Notes: a model not told the origin generated them from the sequence alone. Shown: positions 35,795 to 44,636, counted from the first letter of the stretch. The stretch: DNA of 64,000 nt from Bradyrhizobium erythrophlei (GCF_900129505.1 NZ_LT670818.1:3567001-3631000), one strand, 5' to 3'. Numbers and translations: made by a program.

Positions 35795-35847
35795 ACCGAA
35801 CGGGCCATTATCTTGACAAGGATAGTCCAACGCGCGTAGCCACCGGC

Positions 35848-35946
35848 GTCATGCCGGCGAAGGCGGGCATCCAGTAATCGCCGGCGTCAGTTATTGAGCC
35901 GAATTGGCACGCAGTACTGGATCGTCCGCCCACGGGGACGATGACG
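35848..35946. repeat. Dispersed palindromic repeat, family B copy 3
   Basis: GTCATGCCGGCGAAGGCGGG, CATCCAGTA, later CAGTACTGGATCGTCCGCCC and GACGATGACG: the same two-hairpin layout as the copies near 26.0 and 27.0 kb. It ends about 22 bp before the ferrochelatase start. Confidence 0.72.
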
Positions 35947-35968
35947 GCGGGGTGATAGAAGGGAAATC

Positions 35969-37009
35969 ATGACTGCGGTTGTTCCCATCGAGCAAGCAAA
36001 GCTTGCGGCTGCCGAAAACAGGGCGGAGCGCGTCGGCGTGCTGCTGGTCAATCTCGGCACCCCCGACACCGCCGACGCCAAGGGCGTGCGCATTTATCTG
36101 AAGGAATTTCTCAGCGACGCCCGGGTGATCGAGGACCAGGGGCTGCGGTGGAAACTGATACTTAACGGCATCATCCTGCGCGTCCGCCCCGCCCGCAAGG
36201 CGCGCGACTATTTGAAGATCTGGAATACCGAGAAGAACGAATCTCCGCTGAAAACCATCACCCGCTCGCAATCCGACAAGCTGGCTCGCAGCATCGCCGA
36301 CCACGACCACATTGAGGTGGATTGGGCGATGCGCTACGGCAACCCGTCGATTCGCGCGGGGATCGAGGCGTTGATCGCGCGGGGCTGTGATCGCCTGCTG
36401 GTGGTGCCGCTCTATCCGCAGTATTCCGCGGCGACGTCGGCGACCGTGTGCGACGAAGTGTTCCGGGTGCTCGCTCGTATGCGCGCGCAGCCGACCTTGC
36501 GGGTGACGCCGCCCTATTACGACGATCCTGATTATATCGAGGCGCTGGCGGTTTCGATCGACGCGCATCTCAAGACGCTGCCGTTTCAGCCGGAGCTGAT
36601 CGTGGCCTCGTTCCACGGCATGCCGCAGAAATATGTCGACAAGGGCGACCCCTATCAGGCGCAATGCATCGCCACCACGGAAGCGCTGCGCAAGCGCATG
36701 GGCCTCGATGCCTCAAAACTGCTTTTGACCTTCCAGTCGCGTTTCGGCTTCGACGAGTGGCTAAAACCCTACACCGACAAGACCATGGAGCGACTGGCGA
36801 AGGAAGGCCTGCGCCGCATCGCGGTGATTACCCCCGGCTTCTCCGCCGATTGCCTGGAAACGCTGGAAGAGATCGCGCAGGAAAACGCCGAGATCTTCAA
36901 GCACAATGGCGGCGAGCAGTTTGCCTTCATCCCCTGCCTGAACGACAGCGATCCCGGCATGGACGTCATCCGGCAACTGGTCTTGCGCGAGTTGCAGGGC
37001 TGGATTTGA
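35969..37009 (+). CDS. hemH: Ferrochelatase
   Basis: A 346-residue enzyme inserting ferrous iron into protoporphyrin IX, the last step of haem synthesis. Family motifs are VGVLLVNLGTPDTAD, VVPLYPQYSAATSAT, VASFHGMPQKYVDKGDPY (His of the active site) and VITPGFSADCLETLEEI. Full length. It provides haem for the cytochromes that the cycHJKL products mature. Single gene; a family B repeat lies directly upstream. Confidence 0.95.
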   Translation: MTAVVPIEQAKLAAAENRAERVGVLLVNLGTPDTADAKGVRIYLKEFLSDARVIEDQGLRWKLILNGIILRVRPARKARDYLKIWNTEKNESPLKTITRSQSDKLARSIADHDHIEVDWAMRYGNPSIRAGIEALIARGCDRLLVVPLYPQYSAATSATVCDEVFRVLARMRAQPTLRVTPPYYDDPDYIEALAVSIDAHLKTLPFQPELIVASFHGMPQKYVDKGDPYQAQCIATTEALRKRMGLDASKLLLTFQSRFGFDEWLKPYTDKTMERLAKEGLRRIAVITPGFSADCLETLEEIAQENAEIFKHNGGEQFAFIPCLNDSDPGMDVIRQLVLRELQGWI

Positions 37010-37188
37010 CGGCTGGATTTAAGTTAACGATACGGGATTCACTGCCCGGATTCAGCCGCCATACATCTGGCGGCCTGCAAACTCGCCCCTACCTGTATTT
37101 GAAAAGCGCGAACTGAACCGGCGCCGCCGGTATACAGACAAACAAGCGCGCGCCCCGGGCGCGATTCGTGCCGGGCAGTGGAGGGTTT

Positions 37189-38187
37189 ATGACCGGGTTT
37201 GATATTTTCGCCATTGCGCTGGTGCTGCTGGTTATTTTCACGCTGATCGCCGGCGTCAAGACGGTGCCGCAGGGCTACGACTGGACCATCGAGCGGTTCG
37301 GCAAATACACCCGCACCCTGGCGCCGGGGCTCAACATTATCGTTCCCTATTTCGACCAGGTCGGCCGCAAGATGAACATGATGGAGCAAGTCATCAACAT
37401 CCCCGAGCAGGAGGTGATCACCAAGGACAACGCCACCGTGACGGTGGACGGCGTCGCTTTCTTCCAGGTGTTTGACGCCGCCAAGGCAAGCTACGAGGTC
37501 TCCAACCTCAACCAGGCGATCATCGTCTTGACCATGACCAATATCCGCTCGGTGATGGGCGCGATGGACCTCGACCAGGTGCTGTCGCATCGCGACGAGA
37601 TCAACGAGCGGCTGTTGCGCGTCGTCGACGCCGCGGTGTCGCCGTGGGGGCTCAAGGTCAACCGCATCGAGATCAAGGACATCGTGCCGCCCGCCGACCT
37701 CGTGGAAGCGATGGGACGGCAGATGAAGGCCGAGCGCGTCAAGCGCGCCGACATCCTGCAGGCGGAGGGCCAACGCCAATCGGAAATCCTGCGCGCCGAG
37801 GGCGCCAAGCAGGGCCAGATCCTGCAGGCCGAAGGCCGCAAGGAGGCCGCGTTCCGCGACGCCGAGGCGCGCGAACGCTCCGCGGAAGCCGAGGCCAAGG
37901 CGACGCAGATGGTCTCTGAGGCCATTGCAAAAGGCGACGTCGCCGCGCTGAACTATTTTATCGCCGACAAATACATCAAGGCATTCGGGCAGCTTGCGGA
38001 TTCGCCGAACCAGAAGATCATCATGCTGCCGATCGAGGCGATGAGCATATTGGGATCGCTCGCCGGTATCGGCGAGATTGCCAAGGCGACGTTCGGGGAA
38101 AGTACCGCATCGGCGCAGGCCGCCGCAAGACGCGCCTCGGTGCCGCCGGCAGGTCCTACACCGCCACCCGTGACGCCGCGGCCATGA
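37189..38187 (+). CDS. SPFH/band-7 (stomatin-like) membrane protein
   Basis: A 332-residue protein: an N-terminal membrane anchor (GFDIFAIALVLLVIFTLI), the SPFH domain (VPQGYDWTIERFGKYTRTL, PGLNIIVPYFDQVG, ITKDNATVTVDGVAFFQV), a coiled-coil segment rich in RAEGAKQGQILQAEG repeats and a hydrophobic end. It resembles QmcA/stomatin, forming membrane microdomain assemblies. The NfeD gene follows 16 bp later, the usual pairing. Confidence 0.9.
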   Translation: MTGFDIFAIALVLLVIFTLIAGVKTVPQGYDWTIERFGKYTRTLAPGLNIIVPYFDQVGRKMNMMEQVINIPEQEVITKDNATVTVDGVAFFQVFDAAKASYEVSNLNQAIIVLTMTNIRSVMGAMDLDQVLSHRDEINERLLRVVDAAVSPWGLKVNRIEIKDIVPPADLVEAMGRQMKAERVKRADILQAEGQRQSEILRAEGAKQGQILQAEGRKEAAFRDAEARERSAEAEAKATQMVSEAIAKGDVAALNYFIADKYIKAFGQLADSPNQKIIMLPIEAMSILGSLAGIGEIAKATFGESTASAQAAARRASVPPAGPTPPPVTPRP

Positions 38188-38203
38188 CCGGAAAGTTGAT
38201 CCC

Positions 38204-38650
38204 ATGACCGACATGTTCTCTACACTGGGTACCTGGAACTGGCTGATCTTCGGCGTCGTGCTGATGGCGCTGGAGTTGCTCGCGCCCGGGGTGTTTCTGT
38301 TCTGGCTCGGGCTTGCCGCGCTGTTGGTCGGGCTGTTGTCGTTCCTGATCACTCCGTCCTGGCAGACGCAGATCCTGATGTTTGCGATCTTTGCCGCCTG
38401 CGCGGTGCCGCTGTGGCGGCGCATCGCGCGTTCCGGCAAGGCGGTCAGCGCCAGCAATCCGTTCCTCAACAAGCGCGCCGGCGCGCTGGTCGGGCGGGTA
38501 TTCACGCTGGAAAAGCCGATCATCGACGGCGCCGGCACGGTGCGGATCGACGATACGATCTGGCGCGTCGCCGGCCCCGACGCGCCCGCCGGCAGCCGCG
38601 TCCGAATCGTGCAGGCCGACGGCGCCAGCCTGACGGTGGCGGCGGCGTGA
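38204..38650 (+). CDS. NfeD family protein (short form)
   Basis: A 148-residue protein with two or three hydrophobic helices (WLIFGVVLMALELLAPGVFLFW, AALLVGLLSFLI) and a C-terminal OB-like domain (IIDGAGTVRIDDTIWRVAGPD). NfeD proteins partner with SPFH proteins at membranes. The ATG is 16 bp after the stomatin-like gene. The IS4 element inserted 28 bp beyond its stop, leaving it intact. Confidence 0.9.
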   Translation: MTDMFSTLGTWNWLIFGVVLMALELLAPGVFLFWLGLAALLVGLLSFLITPSWQTQILMFAIFAACAVPLWRRIARSGKAVSASNPFLNKRAGALVGRVFTLEKPIIDGAGTVRIDDTIWRVAGPDAPAGSRVRIVQADGASLTVAAA

Positions 38651-38668
38651 CTCGCTTTAACCTCGCCC

Positions 38669-39954
38669 CGCAAGAGCGCAGGGCTGTCCGGGGAAACTCA
38701 GACATAGCAGAACTCCAGCTGGTTGGGGGAGTTTCTGAGTTTGGGGCGACTGGGGTTGACGGGCGGCGGTTTGTCGATGGTGGCAATTGATCGACGCGTG
38801 AACAGGAGCTGGCTGACGAGTTCAGCCAGCCTAATCGGAAGCATGGCGATGCAGTTTTGTCCGTGCGGCGATGCGCAACAGCAGGTAGGCAATCATCGCA
38901 GCGAGAACTTGCAGGCGGATCGCATTGTCGTTGTTGCCCAGGAACTTGCGAATATCTAGATGCTGCTTGATCCAGCGGAATAGCAGTTCGATTTGCCAAC
39001 GGCTCTTGTAGAGGGCTGCGATCTCGACGGCCGTGCGAGCCAGATCGTTAGTGAGAAGCGTAATCACGCCACCTCTTTCGCGCCTGACCTTGATGCGGCG
39101 CAACGGTATCGGTAATCGCGAATCACCCTTGCTCGTGAGTTTGACCTCGTCATCGGCGACGATCTCGAAGCCGTCCCCCTTCCGCTTGCGGATGGTGCGA
39201 TGCTTGACCGCCCTGAAACGGATCCGCGTCTTCGTCCGGGTGACGAAGAAAGCCTTGCTGTCGTTGATCTTCTGCCACCAGTCGAAGCGGCAATATCCCT
39301 TGTCGAATACGTAGGTCGTGCCAGCCTGGATTGGGATTTGACGGCCGATCTCGACGTCATTGACGTTCGCTGGCGTCACCTCCACACAACTCGGGACATC
39401 ATCCAGGGGGTCATAGACGACGTGCAGCTTCATGCCGCGGATGCGGCCGTTCCACTTCGCCCAGGAGCAGACCTTGCCGAGCGGGATCGGGCTGGCGTCG
39501 ATTAGGCGCACCATCTCCTTGCCTTCACAGCGCAGCTGCCGGCTTGCCATCGCCGTCAGGTTCGCAAAGGTTTGCGCAAAAATGCCGACCGGACGGCGGA
39601 TATTAGCATCCGACAACGTCGAGCGGGACAGCTGCCCGGTCCCCAAATGATAGTGGTGCTGCGGATTGGCGTTGAACCCTGCCACCACCCCGCGCAGACT
39701 GTCGTTACCGCTCAGCTGCGCGTAGATCAGCGCCACCAAATGATCCCAACTCTTGAACGACTTGTCGTAGGCGTCCCCATCCAGACTATCCACAGCCGCC
39801 TGGAACTGCCGTCGATTGATCGGTTCACTATCACGAAACCGCATGCTCGGTCCTTCTGTGTCTCGACAACCAGAAAAGACCGATTTGCCTCGGTCCAACC
39901 GAGCATGCACCGTGACATAGTGAATCATTCCCCGGACAGCCCTGCGCAAGAGCG
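38669..39954. mobile_element. IS4-family insertion sequence with target duplication
   Basis: The element is 38679-39944 (1266 bp). Its ends CAGGGCTGTCCGGGGAA (38679-38695) and TTCCCCGGACAGCCCTG (39928-39944) form a perfect 17-bp inverted repeat. A 10-bp direct repeat CGCAAGAGCG flanks it (38669-38678 and 39945-39954), so the insertion is recent and boundaries are exact. Removing the element and one duplicate restores a perfect hairpin CTCGCCCCGC/GCGGGGCGAG, so it entered a palindrome downstream of the NfeD gene. Confidence 0.93.
38831..39844 (-). CDS. IS4-family DDE transposase
   Basis: A 337-residue transposase from the ATG at 39844 (MRFRDSEPINRRQFQ); the frame extends toward the element end but the later ATG matches relatives. 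The N-terminal segment SWDHLVALIYAQLSGNDSLR is typical. DDE residues lie in VRLIDASPIPLGK, TYVFDKGYC and YKSRWQIELLFRWIK, the last being the Y-R-E-K signature of IS4. No stops or frameshifts, so it may be active. Confidence 0.93.
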   Translation of the reverse strand: MRFRDSEPINRRQFQAAVDSLDGDAYDKSFKSWDHLVALIYAQLSGNDSLRGVVAGFNANPQHHYHLGTGQLSRSTLSDANIRRPVGIFAQTFANLTAMASRQLRCEGKEMVRLIDASPIPLGKVCSWAKWNGRIRGMKLHVVYDPLDDVPSCVEVTPANVNDVEIGRQIPIQAGTTYVFDKGYCRFDWWQKINDSKAFFVTRTKTRIRFRAVKHRTIRKRKGDGFEIVADDEVKLTSKGDSRLPIPLRRIKVRRERGGVITLLTNDLARTAVEIAALYKSRWQIELLFRWIKQHLDIRKFLGNNDNAIRLQVLAAMIAYLLLRIAARTKLHRHASD

Positions 39955-39997
39955 GGGCGAGGGAGAAGTAGCCGGCATCACCACAAACACTCGCTTG

Positions 39998-40354
39998 CTA
40001 GCCTTTGCTCCATCGTTCCGCAAAGCGGTGCAGCGGTAGGAAGTTTTCCTCCAGCTCCTTGCCCGACGGCGTGAGGCCATAACCCTCCGCCGGCAGCAGC
40101 TCGACAAAACCCGCTTCCCGCAGCTCCGACAGCCGCGCCTGCAGCACGGTGGGGGAAGCTTCATCGCAGGCGGTCCGCAGCGCGCGCGACGTCAGCGGCC
40201 CGTCGCGCAGTTCCCAGAGGATCCGCAAGGTCCAGCGCCGGCCCAACAGGTCGAGCAGCGCCATGATCGGCCGGCCCGTCCTCGAGCCGCGCACGCCGCG
40301 TTTTTTCTCTGGTTTCTTCCCTGCTTTTTTCATGGCTGAGGCTCGTTTCGGCAT
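39998..40354 (-). CDS. HxlR-type winged-helix regulator
   Basis: A 118-residue protein with a Lys/Arg-rich N-terminus and one winged helix (LLGRRWTLRILWELRDGPLT, SPTVLQARLSELREAGFVEL, YGLTPSGKELEE). It is divergent from a carboxymuconolactone decarboxylase-family gene, with two matching dyads at 40375-40413 between them, so it probably controls that gene and itself. HxlR members often sense electrophiles or redox stress; the signal here is unknown. Confidence 0.85.
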   Translation of the reverse strand: MPKRASAMKKAGKKPEKKRGVRGSRTGRPIMALLDLLGRRWTLRILWELRDGPLTSRALRTACDEASPTVLQARLSELREAGFVELLPAEGYGLTPSGKELEENFLPLHRFAERWSKG

Positions 40355-40374
40355 CAGGGGCGCTCTTGCGGACC

Positions 40375-40413
40375 GCTACATATAATGTAGCATGTCGCTA
40401 CGTCTATTGTAGC
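40375..40413. promoter_or_regulatory. Twin HxlR operators
   Basis: Two dyads of the same design: GCTACA-N5-TGTAGC at 40375-40391 and GCTACG-N5-TGTAGC at 40397-40413, centres 22 bp apart (about two helical turns). They fill the gap between the divergent HxlR and CMD-family genes and overlap the expected promoters. Confidence 0.75.
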
Positions 40414-40426
40414 ACGGGAGCCTGCC

Positions 40427-40975
40427 ATGTCACGCATTGCGCCGCTTGAGCCGCCGTATGATCCGGCAATCCAGGGCCAGTTCGACCGCATCATGCGCGG
40501 CGCGCCGCCGCTGGTGCTGTTCCGGGTCGTCGCCGGCCAGCCGCGGGCCTGGGAAAAATTCCGTGCCGGCAGCCTGCTGGATCGCGGGCCGCTCTCGTTG
40601 CGCGAGCGCGAGATCGTCATCGACCGCACCTGCGCACTGACAGCTTGCGAATATGAATGGGGCGTCCATGTCGCGACCTTCGCGGGACTTGCGCAGCTGA
40701 CCGACGCGCAGGTCCGCGCCACCGTGCACGGGGCTGCCGATGCGCCGTGCTGGTCCGAAGGTGAAAAAAGCCTGATCGCCGCGGTCGACGCGCTGCATGT
40801 CAGCGCCACGCTGAACGACGCCGAATTCACGGCGTTGTCGGCGCATTACGACGACGCGCAGATTTTCGAGATCATCCTGCTCTGCGGCTTCTATCGCACC
40901 GTGTCGTATCTAGCGAACGCGCTCGACCTTCCGCTGGAGGAAAAGGCGGCGCGGTTTCCGACGAGCGCGAAGTAG
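40427..40975 (+). CDS. Carboxymuconolactone decarboxylase / AhpD-like protein
   Basis: A 182-residue all-alpha protein of the CMD family (SLREREIVIDRTCALTACEYEWGVHV, GFYRTVSYLANALDLPLEE). The AhpD-type CxxC is absent: only one cysteine sits in the TCALTACEYEW region with spacing CxxxxC, so peroxidase-partner chemistry is doubtful. Start 14 bp after the second HxlR operator. The substrate is unknown. Confidence 0.82.
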   Translation: MSRIAPLEPPYDPAIQGQFDRIMRGAPPLVLFRVVAGQPRAWEKFRAGSLLDRGPLSLREREIVIDRTCALTACEYEWGVHVATFAGLAQLTDAQVRATVHGAADAPCWSEGEKSLIAAVDALHVSATLNDAEFTALSAHYDDAQIFEIILLCGFYRTVSYLANALDLPLEEKAARFPTSAK

Positions 40976-40992
40976 CGGCTACAACCTTCTTT

Positions 40993-41012
40993 GTCCCGGC
41001 GAACGCCGGGAC
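40993..41012. terminator. Hairpin between convergent genes
   Basis: GTCCCGGC-GAAC-GCCGGGAC is a perfect 8-bp stem with a four-base loop, between the CMD-family gene and the convergent kdsD. It lacks a T-run, so it may be a dispersed-repeat fragment that serves both transcripts. Confidence 0.45.
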
Positions 41013-41026
41013 GACGTAAGAAAGAG

Positions 41027-42046
41027 TTACGCCACGCCCGCCTTCAGCACGTCGTGGACGTGGACGATGCCGATCGGCTTTTTGCCTTCGGCGACGATCA
41101 GCACCGACACCGCGGGCCGCGAGGCATCGACGCTCTCGCGCATGATTTCGCTGGCGAGCATGCCGGGGGCGATGGTCTTGGGATTTTTCGTCATCACCTC
41201 GTCGACCAGGGCGGTCATCAGGTCAGGCCGCATGTGACGGCGCAAATCGCCGTCGGTGATGATGCCGGTGATATCGCCGGAATTGTCCACGATACAGACG
41301 CAGCCGAATCCCTTGGCCGACATTTCCACCAGCGCGTCCGACATCTTCGTGCCGAGCGGTTTCAAAGGGATCGCCTCGCCGGTATGCATGATGTCGCGGA
41401 CGAATTTCAGCATCGCGCCGAGCTTGCCGCCGGGATGGAAATTGGCGAACTCCAGCGCGGTGAAGCCGCGGCCTTCGAGCAGCGCGATCGCGAGCGCGTC
41501 GCCGATCGCGGCCTGCATCAGCGACGAGGTGGTCGGCGCCAGATTGTGCGGGCAGGCTTCGCGCGCCTTCGGCAGTTCCAGCACGATCTGCGCGGCTTCG
41601 CCGAGCGGAGAGGCCGCATTCGACGTCACGGCGATCATCGGAATGGCAAAGCGTCTGGAATAATTGACGAGGTTTTTCATTTCCGGCTGCTCGCCGGACC
41701 ACGACAGCGCGATGATGACGTCGTCCTGGGTGATCATGCCGAGATCGCCATGGCTGGCCTCGGCGGCGTGGACGAAAAAGGCGGGGGTGCCGGTGGAGGC
41801 CAGCGTCGCCGCGATCTTGCGCGCCACATGGCCCGACTTGCCGAGCCCGGTGACGATGACGCGGCCCTTGGCCTTGCGAATGAGGTCGACGGCGGCGGCA
41901 AAGGCCGGCCCGAGCGGGCCCTGCAGGGCGGCAGCGATGGCGCTGACGCCACTGACCCCGGCATCGAGCGTGCGCAGGGCCGATTGAACGGCGGCGTTCG
42001 CGTCTGTCCCGGATGATTGTGCCATCAGCGGTTTCGAATGAGCCAT
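41027..42046 (-). CDS. kdsD: Arabinose-5-phosphate isomerase (KpsF/GutQ family)
   Basis: A 339-residue protein: SIS domain with VIVTGLGKSGHVARKIAATL, FFVHAAEASHGDLGMI and ALSWSGEQPEM, followed by two CBS domains (VRDIMHTGEAIP, GITDGDLRR, TKNPKTIAPG, IGIVHVHDVLKAG). It makes arabinose-5-phosphate from ribulose-5-phosphate, the first step to KDO in lipopolysaccharide. Start at 42046 (MAHSKPLMAQ); the frame upstream is an Arg-rich artefact. Divergent from the outer-membrane barrel gene. Confidence 0.92.
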   Translation of the reverse strand: MAHSKPLMAQSSGTDANAAVQSALRTLDAGVSGVSAIAAALQGPLGPAFAAAVDLIRKAKGRVIVTGLGKSGHVARKIAATLASTGTPAFFVHAAEASHGDLGMITQDDVIIALSWSGEQPEMKNLVNYSRRFAIPMIAVTSNAASPLGEAAQIVLELPKAREACPHNLAPTTSSLMQAAIGDALAIALLEGRGFTALEFANFHPGGKLGAMLKFVRDIMHTGEAIPLKPLGTKMSDALVEMSAKGFGCVCIVDNSGDITGIITDGDLRRHMRPDLMTALVDEVMTKNPKTIAPGMLASEIMRESVDASRPAVSVLIVAEGKKPIGIVHVHDVLKAGVA

Positions 42047-42244
42047 GTCGGGTTCCGAAGGGGGCGGGGAAGGTGATGTTCGCCGCGGGCCTCTCCTTAG
42101 CACAGCCGATTCCGCGATGCGACGCGCGAGGGCAGCTCTCAACGGCTCATTAACCATAATTGTTTTAACTCCATTAACGACGTTTTCCGCACAGGCGTGG
42201 AACCGTGTCGGGAAGCGTATGATTTCGCTGGGGTATTTTTCATC

Positions 42245-43981
42245 GTGATATCGGGTCCAGCAAGGGGCCGCCGCAGGCGAGCAACGCTTTTGCGCGCGCT
42301 TTTGCCATGCCTTGCGCTGATCGCTCTGGACGCGCCTCCGGCGCAGGCCCAGACGGTCACCTCGGACCTGTTCCGCCCGGAGCGCGACGGCTTTGTCCGG
42401 CCGCAGGATTCGCCGCTGCGCCGGGTCGCCGACAAGACCGGTGACAGCACTGGCGATCCCGCTAATCCCGATGCGGGACTGCGCGACAAGGACAAGCCCG
42501 CGCCGTCGCGGATCGGCCAGGTTCCGACCTATGGCCTGCCAGCCGCCAATGGTGCCTCCGCGACCGGATTCGATTCGCTCAATCGCACGCGCAAGAAGCC
42601 GGCCCTCTATCCCGGCCAGCCCAAGCCGAAACCCGCTGCCGGCCCCGGCAGCCCGGCGCCGGCGGCGTCGAGCGCACTGCCGATCACCAACGGCAGGATC
42701 CGGCTGTCGATCCCGCCGTCGGAGACCGCGAACAAGACGCCAATCCCGCCCGCGATGGCCGGCACGGTGGCGGGCCAGCCCGCGCGCACGCGGCTGAAAG
42801 TCGACGACGATCCGTTCGGCGTGGTCGGCGACTACGCCGGCAGTTTTCTGATCAAGTCGGCGGTCGAGTTTTCCGGCGGCTACGACACCAATCCCGGCCG
42901 CACCTTCGTGCCCAAGGGATCGCCGCTCTATGTCGTGGCGCCGGAATTTCTCGCCGTCTCCAACTGGGAGCGCCACGCGCTTGTCGCGGATCTCAGGGGC
43001 TCATTCACCGGCTATGGCAACACCTTCCCGCCGCCGACCGACGGCACCATCTCCTCGGCGCCGACCGATCTCGACCGGCCGGATTTCACCGGCCATATCG
43101 ACGGCCGCCTCGACGTCAGCCGGGACACTCGCCTGATGGGGGAAGTGCGGCTGCGCGTCTCTACCGACAATCCCGGCAGCCCCAACATCCAGGCGGGCCT
43201 CGCGAAATATCCGATCTATACGACGCTGGGCGGCACCTTCGGCATCGACCAGAGTTTCAATCGGCTCGATGTCGCCGCCGGCGGCACCATCGACCGCACC
43301 GTCTATGCCAATTCAAAGCTCACCGACGGCGAGGTGACCACCAATGACGACCGCAATTTCAACGAGTATGGCGGGGTGGGGCGCGTCAGCTACGATCTGT
43401 TGCCCGGGGTAAAACCGTTCGGCGAGATCGAGGGCGACAGCCGCGTGCACGATTTGCAGTTTGATCGCAACGGCTATCAACGCGATTCCTCCGGCGGCTA
43501 TGTCAGGGCCGGCACCTCCCTCGAATTCACCCGGCTTCTGACCGGCGAAATCTCGCTCGGCTATGCCGCGCGCAATTATGTCGATCCGCGGCTCAATCGT
43601 CTGCAGGGCCTGCTGGTTGGGTCGTCGCTGACCTGGAGCGCGACGCCTTTGACGACAGCGCGATTCTATTCGACCACCTCGATCGACGAGACCACCGTGC
43701 CCGGCGTCTCCGGCGTGCTGACGCACACCTACACCTTCGAGGTCGACCACGACTTCCGCCGCTGGCTGACCGCGATCGGCAAGTTCACCTACGGCACCTA
43801 CGACTATCAGGGCGACGGCCGCAGCGACAAAACCTACTCGATCGAGGGCGACCTCGTTTACAAGATGACCCGCAACCTCTGGCTCAAGGGCACGCTCCGC
43901 CGCGACATCCTCGACTCCAACGCTCCGCTGTCGAGTTCGGCCTCGACGGTGGTGATGCTGGGCGTGAGGCTGCAGAATTGA
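42245..43981 (+). CDS. Outer-membrane beta-barrel protein with disordered N-terminal region
   Basis: A protein of about 578 residues from the GTG at 42245, which places a signal peptide at the N-terminus (TLLRALLPCLALIALDAPPAQAQ); another GTG at 42197 is possible. Residues about 45-190 are Pro/Lys/Asp-rich and probably disordered. From about 200 the sequence alternates as in a barrel (VEFSGGYDTNPGRTF, GRLDVSRDTRLMGEV, GTSLEFTRLLTGEISLGYA) and ends with the aromatic-free VMLGVRLQN. Resembles BBP2-type barrels. The role is unknown; the neighbour kdsD hints at envelope biogenesis. Confidence 0.8.
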   Translation: MISGPARGRRRRATLLRALLPCLALIALDAPPAQAQTVTSDLFRPERDGFVRPQDSPLRRVADKTGDSTGDPANPDAGLRDKDKPAPSRIGQVPTYGLPAANGASATGFDSLNRTRKKPALYPGQPKPKPAAGPGSPAPAASSALPITNGRIRLSIPPSETANKTPIPPAMAGTVAGQPARTRLKVDDDPFGVVGDYAGSFLIKSAVEFSGGYDTNPGRTFVPKGSPLYVVAPEFLAVSNWERHALVADLRGSFTGYGNTFPPPTDGTISSAPTDLDRPDFTGHIDGRLDVSRDTRLMGEVRLRVSTDNPGSPNIQAGLAKYPIYTTLGGTFGIDQSFNRLDVAAGGTIDRTVYANSKLTDGEVTTNDDRNFNEYGGVGRVSYDLLPGVKPFGEIEGDSRVHDLQFDRNGYQRDSSGGYVRAGTSLEFTRLLTGEISLGYAARNYVDPRLNRLQGLLVGSSLTWSATPLTTARFYSTTSIDETTVPGVSGVLTHTYTFEVDHDFRRWLTAIGKFTYGTYDYQGDGRSDKTYSIEGDLVYKMTRNLWLKGTLRRDILDSNAPLSSSASTVVMLGVRLQN

Positions 43982-43988
43982 TTTTCTT

Positions 43989-44052
43989 CATCCCTCCCCC
44001 TCGTGGGGAGGGTGGCCGGCCGTAGGCCGGTCGGGTGGGGGGCTGCGTCAGC
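43989..44052. repeat. Left inverted repeat of the DUF559 cassette
   Basis: CATCCCTCCCCCTCGTGGGG, then GGGTGGGGGGCTGCGTCAGC. It matches the reverse complement of 44561-44636 at both ends (19 of 20 bases at the inner end). A partial copy lies at 52285-52320. Confidence 0.8.
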
Positions 44053-44106
44053 GAAGTGAATGTACGAGTACCTGCGTGCGCTAACGCAGCATGCGTCGCA
44101 CACATG

Positions 44107-44481
44107 TTAGCCTGCGGGCGGGGATTGGTTCAGCGCGCCAAGGATGCTTTCCATGACCCCGGCGAGATTGGCATCGATATCCGAATTCCAGAATCGCAGA
44201 ACGCTGAAGCCTTGCGATTGCAAGAAGGCGTCGCGAACCTGATCTGATCGATCGCCCTCGGGCATGCCGTGCTGACCGCCGTCAGCCTCAATAATGAGTT
44301 GGGATCGGAACGAAACGAAGTCGACGATGTAACGCCCGATCGGCGCTTGTCTCCGGAAATGAAAACCAAGGGGTTTCAGTTCGCGGAGCTTCACCCACAG
44401 TTTGACTTCCTGCGGGGTGAGACTCTTGCGAAGTGTGCGAGCGTTTTCGTTTGCCAAGGCAGTCACCACGATCGGCAGCAC
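44107..44481 (-). CDS. DUF559 (restriction-endonuclease-like) protein
   Basis: A 124-residue protein of the Vsr/PDDEXK-like DUF559 family: ARTLRKSLTPQEVKLWVKLR, LGFHFRRQAPIGRYIVDFVS, LIIEADGGQHG and GFSVLRFWNSDI. The D...E-x-D-G pattern is that of a nuclease core. The biological role of DUF559 proteins is not settled. The gene is bracketed by inverted repeats, suggesting a small mobile or amplifiable unit. Confidence 0.85.
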   Translation of the reverse strand: MLPIVVTALANENARTLRKSLTPQEVKLWVKLRELKPLGFHFRRQAPIGRYIVDFVSFRSQLIIEADGGQHGMPEGDRSDQVRDAFLQSQGFSVLRFWNSDIDANLAGVMESILGALNQSPPAG

Positions 44482-44560
44482 AGTTTTCTACGCGACTATA
44501 TTCCCGGCAAGCGGCACGACGAGTAGGGGTAGCGCACGGTTGTGCGCTGACATCTCGCTA

Positions 44561-44636
44561 GCTGAGGCAGCCCCCCACCCGTCACATCGTTCGCTGCGCT
44601 CACGATGCGCCACCCTCCCCACAAGGGGGAGGGATG
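44561..44636. repeat. Right inverted repeat of the DUF559 cassette
   Basis: Reads GCTGAGGCAGCCCCCCACCC at the inner end and CACAAGGGGGAGGGATG at the outer end, the reverse complement of 43989-44052 with a variable interior (TTCGCTGCGCTCACGATGCG). Confidence 0.8.

Noticed and set aside
35839..35960. CRISPR-like array among the short repeats
   Set aside because: The repeats are inverted hairpin pairs without regular spacing or unique spacers; no CRISPR array was seen in the window.
42047..42976. N-terminal extension of kdsD up to 42976
   Set aside because: The extra residues are Arg/Gly-rich and antisense to the outer-membrane protein; the family start matches MAHSKPL at 42046.
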